NCBI GenBank assembly: GCA_030600865.1
Contig: JAUVUS010000239.1
Span: 1-5,007, forward strand
DNA: 5,007 bases
DNA from: Bacteroidales bacterium
Lineage (GTDB): Bacteria; Bacteroidota; Bacteroidia; Bacteroidales; UBA12077
Reading direction: 5' to 3'
The notes beneath the pieces were generated by a model, which saw only the letters and a list, made by a program, of their open reading frames with translations, was not told the origin of the DNA and ran no database searches. Both the position numbers and the translations under genes were made by a program. This document shows positions 1 to 4,387 of the stretch, piece after piece (positions within the stretch are counted from its first letter, which is position 1; each line of letters starts with the position of its first letter).

Positions 1-981
1 GAGGTTGACCCGGGCCAAAAACCTTTAAGAATTGACAAATTTCTTGTTAACAGAATAGAGAATACATCAAGAAGCAAAATTCAAAGTGCAGCAGATGCTG
101 AAAATATATTAGTTAACCAAAAACCTGTTAAATCGAATTACAAAGTAAAGTCCAATGATATTATTTCAATTGTAATGGCCTACCCACCACGAGAAATTGA
201 ATTAATACCGGAAAATATACCTCTCAATATTGTTTACTAAGATGACCAGTTGGTTATTGTCAATAAAGAACCCGGAATGGTGGTGCATCCATCATACGGC
301 CATTATTCAGGGACCTTGGTTAATGCTATGATGTATCATCTTAAAGATCTTCCATTATACAATACAGGCGATAAGCGCCCGGGGCTTGTTCATCGAATTG
401 ATAAAAATACCTCAGGCCTTTTGGTTCTTGCAAAAACAGAGCAAGCATTAAATAAACTTGCCAAACAATTTTTTGACAAAACTACCGAACGAAGATATTA
501 TGCGCTTGTTTGGGGAACATTCAAGGAAAAAGAGGGAACAATTACAGGACATATTGGTAGAAACATTAAAAACAGGAAAGTAATGCATGTATTTCCGGAT
601 GGATCGCAAGGTAAACATGCAGTAACACATTATAAAGTATTAGAAGAACTTGGATATATTACTCTTATCGAGTGTAAGCTCGAAACAGGTCGAACACATC
701 AAATCCGGGTTCATTTTCAATATATTGGGCACCCCCTGTTTAATGATTTCGAATACGGGGGCGATCAAATTTTAAAAGGAACCACTTTTACTAAATACAA
801 GCAATTTGTTCAAAATTGTTTTAATATTTTGCCCCGGCAAGCATTACACGCAAAAACTTTAGGTTTTATACATCCATCAACAGGTGAATTTATGCGCTTT
901 GAATCGGAACTTCCGGATGATATGACACAAGTTATAGAAAAATGGAAAAGGTATTTATCTGGTAGGGAATCAAATGAATAA
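1..981 (+). pseudogene. rluD: RluD-type 23S rRNA pseudouridine synthase, 5'-partial, interrupted by an in-frame TAA
   Basis: The family isomerises specific uridines in large-subunit rRNA to pseudouridine in the cytoplasm. Reading frame 1 from base 1 gives an S4 RNA-binding domain (codons about 8-62, with RIDKFL and ILVNQKPVKSNYKV), then the RluA/RluD catalytic fold. The catalytic motif HRIDKNTSG puts the nucleophilic Asp at bases 400-402. LETGRTHQIRVH and RQALHAKTL follow, and the natural stop is TAA 979-981. The N-terminus lies before the window. Codon 80 (238-240) is TAA in the wording IPLNIVY-stop-DDQLVIVNK, where the family has IVYEDD, so one G-to-T change from GAA explains it. Frame and length are otherwise undisturbed, so this is a very recent nonsense mutation, a sequencing error, or readthrough. 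A restart at TTG 250 or ATG 277 would lose the S4 domain and the first catalytic strand, so an active product is doubtful. The choice of rluD over rluC-like paralogues is by resemblance only. Confidence 0.88.
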
Positions 982-988
982 TATGTCA

Positions 989-996
989 TATATTTG
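989..996 (+). promoter_or_regulatory. Bacteroidota -7 promoter box (TATATTTG) for the thrombospondin-like gene
   Basis: TATATTTG is an exact match to the TAnnTTTG -7 consensus. It lies 27 bases before the ATG at 1024, predicting a start of transcription near 1002 and a leader of about 20 bases that includes AAGGA (1014-1018). No convincing TTTG -33 box is visible upstream. It suggests this gene can be transcribed independently of the upstream synthase. Confidence 0.45.
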
Positions 997-1008
997 TTGT
1001 AGCTACAA
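997..1008. repeat. 12-bp perfect palindrome over the predicted transcription start
   Basis: TTGTAGCTACAA reads identically on both strands and directly abuts the TATATTTG box, covering the expected transcription start. That position would suit an operator for a dimeric repressor. It may also be chance in an AT-rich gap; no regulator is identified. Confidence 0.3.
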
Positions 1009-1023
1009 TTAAAAAGGATAACT

Positions 1024-1848
1024 ATGAAATATGTACTTAAAATCAGTCTAGCAATAGCATTATTGGCTTCACAGGGTTGTGGTAAAGAGGCGGAACGTAT
1101 TGAAAAATGGGTTGATCTAAGCGAGTGGAAGGAAGTGATCTATCATTATCCTGCCAACGGACAGGGACGCGGGACGTGGGAGTTGAGCAACAATAACCAG
1201 TGGGCCACACAGAAGATTAACGGAGATCCAACGATCCTGGTAAGTGATATTGATGTTACAGGTACCACAGTAGAAGGGTCGTGGCTTATGAAAGGACAAG
1301 GTGATGACGATCTTGTGGGTTTTGTTTTCGGTTATCAGGATCCCGGACATTTCTACCTGCTTGATTGGAAAAAAGCGACACAAGATAACAGAGCATGCGG
1401 CCTGGCAAAACAGGGAATAAGCATCAAAGCTGTAACTGCGGATTATTCAGGCCCGGAGTCAGGTATAATGAAAGCTTCGCAGCCATTCGATGGTAAAGAT
1501 CTCTGGAATACAGAAGGTACTGAAGGAAAAGTTACTCTTCTTTATCATGAAGAAACTGAAGGATGGGCGTTCGAAAGAGAATACGGATTCATCCTGAAAT
1601 TCGATTCCGGTTCATTTACCGTAACAATAAAAGATGGAGAGAAAACAATTTTCAGCAAAAAACTTAAAGATAGCACATATAAGAACGGGAAATTCGGTTT
1701 TTACAATTTCTCTCAGGCTCCGGTTATCTATAAAGGGTTCAAAACGATCACGGTGATCTCCCCAAAACCGTTTCTCTGGTGGATCGTTATCGCAACAATT
1801 GTCTTACTGCTAATGGCGTATGTAGTATTCAAAAAAACGAGAAAGTAA
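1024..1848 (+). CDS. Exported thrombospondin C-terminal-like domain protein with C-terminal membrane anchor
   Basis: The 274-residue product starts with a signal peptide (about 1-18) followed by Cys19 in the context ASQGC, a tolerable but not ideal lipobox, so lipoprotein processing is likely rather than certain. Residues about 30-240 resemble the thrombospondin C-terminal domain (TSP_C, a lectin-like beta sandwich): DDDLVGFVFGYQ (94-105), HFYLLDWKK (109-117), GISIKAV (131-137) and GKFGFYNFSQ (222-231) line up with the animal wording DDDYAGFVFGYQ, RFYVVMWK and GRLGVFCFSQ. No type-3 calcium repeats precede it. Residues about 249-269 form a hydrophobic segment followed by KKTRK, giving a membrane anchor with the domain outside the cytoplasm. 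The start is supported by AAGGA five bases upstream. Partner and ligand are unknown; adhesion or calcium or glycan binding is inference. Base composition is markedly richer in G+C than ddl (about 47% over 1141-1380 against about 25% over 3001-3120), a hint of transfer or different selection. Confidence 0.82.
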   Translation: MKYVLKISLAIALLASQGCGKEAERIEKWVDLSEWKEVIYHYPANGQGRGTWELSNNNQWATQKINGDPTILVSDIDVTGTTVEGSWLMKGQGDDDLVGFVFGYQDPGHFYLLDWKKATQDNRACGLAKQGISIKAVTADYSGPESGIMKASQPFDGKDLWNTEGTEGKVTLLYHEETEGWAFEREYGFILKFDSGSFTVTIKDGEKTIFSKKLKDSTYKNGKFGFYNFSQAPVIYKGFKTITVISPKPFLWWIVIATIVLLLMAYVVFKKTRK

Positions 1849-1962
1849 ATAGTTTTATTTTTTATTTCATCCATAAGATTATAAAATATATTCAAATCTA
1901 CAGAGAACCTTAACCCGTTTTTCTACTTTATTATTCTTCTACAATACGTTAAAATAAATACA

Positions 1963-2009
1963 GTTCATTAACTCACATATTAAATTAATATGAGTTAAAG
2001 GTTCATTAA
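1963..2009. repeat. Bulged 13-bp inverted repeat bracketed by a 9-bp direct repeat
   Basis: Arms 1968-1982 and 1986-1998 (TTAACTCA plus TATTA, with a two-base CA bulge, against TAATATGAGTTAA) can pair around a three-base loop. GTTCATTAA occurs on both sides, at 1963-1971 and 2001-2009. There is no T-tract, so it is not a standard terminator. It could be an operator or a structured DNA or RNA element ahead of the NUMOD4 gene. Confidence 0.35.
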
Positions 2010-2072
2010 TCATTGAAAAAACCACATTCGTCATAACGTTTAAACAAATTAAAATTACTTCCGTAACCAATG

Positions 2073-2099
2073 ATAGAAACACTATTTCTATAACGTTAT
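2073..2099. repeat. Small hairpin plus ATAACGTTAT palindrome upstream of the NUMOD4 gene
   Basis: ATAGAAA (2073-2079) pairs with TTTCTAT (2085-2091) over a five-base loop. It overlaps the perfect 10-bp palindrome ATAACGTTAT (2090-2099), which ends 18 bases before the start codon. A partial copy, ATAACGTT, lies at 2033-2040. The location suits an operator or a leader structure; chance in AT-rich DNA is possible. Confidence 0.3.
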
Positions 2100-2117
2100 T
2101 TATAACTATATAATAAG

Positions 2118-2678
2118 ATGACAGAGCGAAATTTAAGAAAACTAGAAGATGAAGTTTGGAAAGAAATTCCTTTCGCAGATAAAAAGTACGAAGTAAGTGA
2201 TTATGGCCGGGTAAGAAGTTATTGTTATGATAAAACAAATGGAAAAATCCTTAAACCGGGTTTAACTAAAGGATTTCATACGGTAACTTTTAAGACCAAT
2301 GATAAAAAGAAAACTTTCCTTGTTCATAAGTTAGTTGCAATAGTTTTTGTTCCAAAAGAAAACGAAAATAAAACTATTGTAACACATATTGACTGGAATA
2401 AACGAAATAATCATTATAAAAACCTGAGATGGCTTACAAAAGAAGAGGCTTATGCCAGAATAATGCCTCGATTACAAGAAATCAATAAAATAAAAAATAA
2501 AGGTATTGTACGAAATTCAAAATTAAAGCCCGAAGATGTTAAGGTATTAAAAGGGATGCTTGAAAAAGGTATAAAACAAAACGTTATTGCCAGGTTATTT
2601 TCAATAAGTGAAATGCAAGTTACCAGAATTAAGAGAGGGGAAAATTGGAGTAAAATCAAAGCTACTGTCGAGGAGTAG
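2118..2678 (+). CDS. NUMOD4 / HNH_3 homing-endonuclease-like protein with C-terminal helix-turn-helix
   Basis: The 186-residue product has three parts. Residues about 13-60 are a NUMOD4 DNA-binding motif (VWKEIPFADKKYEVSDYGRV, then ILKPG). Residues about 65-110 match the HNH_3 endonuclease module (LVHKLVAIVF, then THIDWNKRNN and NLRWLTKEEA). Residues about 134-180 form a helix-turn-helix (EDVKVLKGMLEKGIKQNVIA followed by VTRIKRGENW). Such proteins are found in phages, mobile introns and as free-standing chromosomal genes, and nick or cleave DNA in the cytoplasm. The usual Asn or Asp before the key His (N-H-I-D-G-N) is Thr89, and the following Gly is Trp93, so nuclease activity may be weak or lost while DNA binding remains. 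His70, His90 and Asn97-Asn98 are present. No intron or flanking mobile element is visible. The ATG at 2118 has no good Shine-Dalgarno. A strong terminator follows 20 bases after the stop. Confidence 0.85.
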   Translation: MTERNLRKLEDEVWKEIPFADKKYEVSDYGRVRSYCYDKTNGKILKPGLTKGFHTVTFKTNDKKKTFLVHKLVAIVFVPKENENKTIVTHIDWNKRNNHYKNLRWLTKEEAYARIMPRLQEINKIKNKGIVRNSKLKPEDVKVLKGMLEKGIKQNVIARLFSISEMQVTRIKRGENWSKIKATVEE

Positions 2679-2697
2679 AAACACAAGTCTTATTTAT

Positions 2698-2726
2698 AAC
2701 GCTACATCGCCCGATGTAGCGTTTTT
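2698..2726 (+). terminator. Rho-independent terminator after the NUMOD4 gene
   Basis: AACGCTACATCG (2698-2709) is perfectly complementary to CGATGTAGCGTT (2712-2723), separated by CC. The innermost pairs would open to form the loop. The stem runs into five Ts at 2722-2726. It closes the transcription unit of the NUMOD4 gene and insulates ddl. Confidence 0.85.
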
Positions 2727-2884
2727 ACTTTACAAACAACTCATATACCACAAAAAAATATACTATTTTTATTTAAAATTTATTGAGGCATCTATTTAGC
2801 TACTTATTTTGATTCAGAATTACAAACAACGATCTTCAATTTGAGATTTTTTAATAGTTCTTATCACATTATCACTATAAATCT

Positions 2885-2892
2885 TATTTTTG
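2885..2892 (+). promoter_or_regulatory. Bacteroidota -7 promoter box (TATTTTTG) for ddl
   Basis: TATTTTTG fits TAnnTTTG and lies 26 bases before the ddl ATG, predicting transcription from about 2898 and a leader of about 20 bases. No clear -33 TTTG is seen. Because a terminator sits between this box and the previous gene, ddl needs a promoter in this gap. Confidence 0.45.
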
Positions 2893-2916
2893 ATAAATAA
2901 TAAACTTGATTTATCA
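2891..2916. repeat. 8-bp inverted repeat between promoter box and ddl start
   Basis: TGATAAAT (2891-2898) and ATTTATCA (2909-2916) are perfect inverted copies separated by ten bases. The left arm overlaps the end of the predicted -7 box, and the right arm ends two bases before the ATG. It could be an operator, or the right arm could affect ribosome access; no Shine-Dalgarno is seen here. Confidence 0.35.
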
Positions 2917-2918
2917 GT

Positions 2919-3902
2919 ATGAAAAAAAATATAGCCGTAGTTGCAGGAGGCAATTCTTCCGAATATGTAATTTCAATTAATAGTGCAGCCCAAATTGCTA
3001 AAATTCTTGATAAAGAAAAATATGATGTTTATACAGTTATTATTAAAGACATCGAATGGATCGTTAAAAGTGAAGAATTTTGCGATGTAATTGTTAATAA
3101 AGACGATTTTAGCTTTTCCTTAAATAATCAAAAAACAAAGTTTGATTGTGCTTTAATTTTAATTCATGGGACTCCCGGCGAAGATGGTAAATTACAAGGA
3201 TACTTCGATACACTAAATATACCATATACGTCAGCAAATACACTAGCTTCTGCAATTACATTTAATAAAGTTTTCAGCAAAAACTATTTAAAACCTTTTG
3301 ATATTCCTTTGGCAAAGTTTGTTTCAATAAGAAAAGGTGATATTATTGATGCTAATCAGATAATTAACATCACAGGACTTCCATGTTTTGTTAAACCTAA
3401 TTGTGGAGGCTCAAGTTTTGGAATAAGCAAAGTTAAAGAAAAAGAAAAACTTCTTGAAGCCATTGGAGAAGCGTTTAAAGAAGACCATGAAGTAATAATT
3501 GAAGAATTTCTTGAAGGAAGGGAACTAACCTGCGGACTAGTAAAAACACAAAAGGATACATTTATATTCCCTCCTACTGAGATTGTAAGTAAAAATGAAT
3601 TCTTCGATTACGAGGCCAAGTACACTGAAGGTATGGCAGATGAAATTACACCAGCTCCTATTTCAGAAAAACTCACAAAAGAAGTTCAGAATCTTTCATC
3701 ACAGATATATGATATTTTTCAGTTAAACGGAATTGTTCGTGTTGATTACATCTATTCTAAAAACATACTCTATTTTATGGAAGTAAATACAGTTCCCGGA
3801 ATGAGTGCAGCCAGTCTTGTCCCTAAACAGATAGAAGCTGCCGGAATGAATTTAAAAGATGTTTTTACATTAATTATTGAAGATGCTTTACAAAATAAAT
3901 AA
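2919..3902 (+). CDS. ddl: D-alanine--D-alanine ligase
   Basis: This cytoplasmic ATP-grasp enzyme joins two D-alanines using ATP to make the dipeptide that ends the peptidoglycan precursor stem. At 327 residues it is of normal length. Visible landmarks are the N-terminal GGNSSEYVIS with Glu15 (binds the first D-Ala), HGTPGEDGKLQGYFD (83-97), the ATP-grasp segment FVKPNCGGSSFGIS (157-170, Lys159 and Ser165-Ser166), IIEEFLEGRELTCG (193-206), the loop FFDYEAKY (228-235), and the metal and substrate region VRVDY (Arg274, Asp276) to MEVNTVPGM (Glu288, Asn290). No key residue is missing. The tyrosine in the loop fits normal D-Ala specificity rather than D-Lac, although the sequence cannot prove this. 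The ATG at 2919 is chosen because the family's N-terminal beta strand starts immediately (MKKNIAVVAGG). It faces a convergent gene across a shared terminator. Confidence 0.97.
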   Translation: MKKNIAVVAGGNSSEYVISINSAAQIAKILDKEKYDVYTVIIKDIEWIVKSEEFCDVIVNKDDFSFSLNNQKTKFDCALILIHGTPGEDGKLQGYFDTLNIPYTSANTLASAITFNKVFSKNYLKPFDIPLAKFVSIRKGDIIDANQIINITGLPCFVKPNCGGSSFGISKVKEKEKLLEAIGEAFKEDHEVIIEEFLEGRELTCGLVKTQKDTFIFPPTEIVSKNEFFDYEAKYTEGMADEITPAPISEKLTKEVQNLSSQIYDIFQLNGIVRVDYIYSKNILYFMEVNTVPGMSAASLVPKQIEAAGMNLKDVFTLIIEDALQNK

Positions 3903-3942
3903 GTGTAATCATTTTCGTTTGTGTTTTAATACCAAAAAACAA

Positions 3943-3980
3943 AATATAAAAGCTGATCCTAATGGACCAGCTTTTATATT
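3943..3980. terminator. Bidirectional intrinsic terminator between ddl and the convergent Cys-rich gene
   Basis: AATATAAAAGCTG (3943-3955) pairs perfectly with CAGCTTTTATATT (3968-3980). After one A/C mismatch, TCC pairs with GGA over a TAAT loop. The A-rich left flank (3933-3951) and T-rich right arm give a U-tract in both directions, so it can end ddl from the left and the 4004-4246 gene from the right. Confidence 0.85.
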
Positions 3981-4003
3981 CTAACAACATGAAATACTTT
4001 TCT

Positions 4004-4246
4004 CTATTTCCTTTTTTCCTCGCCTGCCAGACGAGTAGGTTTTTTCTTTTCTTCAGCAGCCTTTTTTTCGCAAGCACTAGGACATTTTTTTGATTTTTCT
4101 TGTGAACATTTTTCTGTTCTTGCTTGTGAACATTTTTCCGTTTTTGCTTTTTCAGCTTTTTTTTCTGGTTCCTGAGCATTAGCTGTTGCTAAAGAGATAA
4201 CAGCAATAAATGCTATGCTTGAAAATAATACTAGAAATTTTTTCAT
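4004..4246 (-). CDS. Small exported Lys/Glu/Cys-rich repeat protein, function unknown
   Basis: The 80-residue product begins with a clear signal peptide (KK, then a hydrophobic core, residues about 4-20) with a likely cleavage after ATANA (Ala24). The mature part of about 56 residues is almost all Lys, Glu, Ala and Cys. It is built on three 8-residue units, TEKCSQAR, TEKCSQEK and SKKCPSAC, placing Cys39, Cys47 and Cys55 exactly eight apart plus Cys59. No family is recognised. The spaced thiols with charged spacers suggest metal binding, redox chemistry or cross-linking in the periplasm or outside, but this is inference. The C-terminal residues PTRLAGEE are encoded by a GC-rich quasi-palindrome unlike the rest. 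It is divergent from the sensor kinase gene, and its promoter box is at 4281-4288. The other reading frame here is also Lys-rich but has no signal peptide. Confidence 0.75.
   Translation of the reverse strand: MKKFLVLFSSIAFIAVISLATANAQEPEKKAEKAKTEKCSQARTEKCSQEKSKKCPSACEKKAAEEKKKPTRLAGEEKRK
4019..4035. repeat. GC-rich 17-bp quasi-palindrome inside the 3' end of the Cys-rich gene
   Basis: CTCGCCTGCCAGACGAG is an inverted repeat (CTCG-CTG against CAG-CGAG) with one mismatched pair and a central C. Its base composition is very different from the surrounding T-rich strand, which suggests an inserted dispersed repeat unit. From memory, GC-rich palindromes of the GCCTGCC type are scattered in some Bacteroidota genomes; copy number cannot be judged from this window. 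Confidence 0.35.
4101..4148 (-). repeat. 24-bp in-frame tandem repeat encoding the cysteine octapeptides
   Basis: Units 4101-4124 and 4125-4148 match at 22 of 24 bases (both begin TGTGAACATTTTTC on the + strand). A more diverged third unit lies at 4077-4100. The period is a multiple of three, so gain or loss of a unit keeps the frame and adds or removes one Cys octapeptide. Confidence 0.8.
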
Positions 4247-4280
4247 AACTATCTTAATTTTCGTTTATAAAATACTAAAA

Positions 4281-4288
4281 CAAATATA
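4281..4288 (-). promoter_or_regulatory. Bacteroidota -7 promoter box (TATATTTG) for the Cys-rich gene
   Basis: Read on the minus strand, 4288 to 4281 is TATATTTG, an exact TAnnTTTG and the same octamer as at 989-996. It predicts transcription from about 4275 and a leader of about 28 bases before the ATG at 4246. No clear -33 TTTG is visible. Confidence 0.5.
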
Positions 4289-4319
4289 GCAACAGAAAGC
4301 ACTCCGTTGGGTTATGGCG

Positions 4320-4347
4320 AGGTTAATTCATGTTAACGTGATGTTAA
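4320..4347. promoter_or_regulatory. Three direct repeats, likely response-regulator binding box for divergent promoters
   Basis: AGGTTAA (4320-4326), ATGTTAA (4330-4336) and ATGTTAA (4341-4347) start 10 and 11 bases apart, one helical turn each. Tandem direct repeats with this spacing are typical of OmpR/PhoB-family regulators. The array sits roughly 41-68 bases upstream of the predicted kinase start of transcription and 45-72 upstream of that of the Cys-rich gene, suitable for activating both. The regulator itself is not in the window. Confidence 0.5.
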
Positions 4348-4374
4348 AATCGTGCAAGTCATTCATTTTCTGGC

Positions 4375-4382
4375 TACATTTG
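4375..4382 (+). promoter_or_regulatory. Bacteroidota -7 promoter box (TACATTTG) for the sensor kinase
   Basis: TACATTTG matches TAnnTTTG and ends only five bases before the ATG at 4388. Transcription would begin at or within a base or two of the start codon, implying a leaderless or nearly leaderless mRNA. Confidence 0.45.
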
Positions 4383-4387
4383 TATCA

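Larger units (their letters stand above)
1849..2117. other. Gene-free AT-rich intergenic region, 269 bases
   Basis: No credible coding region lies here on either strand, no TTTG-type promoter box is present on the + strand, and no clear intrinsic terminator follows the thrombospondin-like gene. The stretch holds the inverted and direct repeats listed separately (1963-2009 and 2073-2099) and probably the control region of the NUMOD4 gene. Confidence 0.6.

Noticed and set aside
238..240. TAA read as an amino acid through an alternative genetic code
   Set aside because: The synthase itself, the thrombospondin-like gene and ddl all end in TAA at family-appropriate lengths, so TAA acts as a normal stop here.
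448..630. Minus-strand open frame inside the synthase
   Set aside because: It is antisense to conserved catalytic-domain sequence with no independent support.
250..981. Shorter synthase gene starting at TTG 250
   Set aside because: The homology continues in the same frame upstream of the stop at 238-240, so this is the tail of one interrupted gene. A start here would lack the S4 domain and the first catalytic strand.
1117..1383. Minus-strand open frame inside the thrombospondin-like gene
   Set aside because: It is antisense to conserved TSP_C-like motifs and has no recognisable feature.
2109..2114. TATAAT sequence as a promoter for the NUMOD4 gene
   Set aside because: It ends only three bases before the ATG, so transcription would start inside the gene. 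The match is expected by chance in such AT-rich DNA.
1939..2238. Minus-strand open frame across the intergenic region
   Set aside because: It overlaps the start of the well supported NUMOD4 gene, has no recognisable domain, and looks like the low-complexity frame expected in AT-rich DNA.
2608..2799. Plus-strand small open frame overlapping the NUMOD4 gene end
   Set aside because: It runs through the terminator stem-loop and is out of frame with the NUMOD4 protein; no motif supports it.
3874..4179. Minus-strand Lys-rich open frame overlapping the Cys-rich gene and the ddl end
   Set aside because: It crosses the bidirectional terminator and overlaps ddl; the alternative frame has a proper signal peptide and periodic cysteines, so this is a shadow of the A-rich strand.
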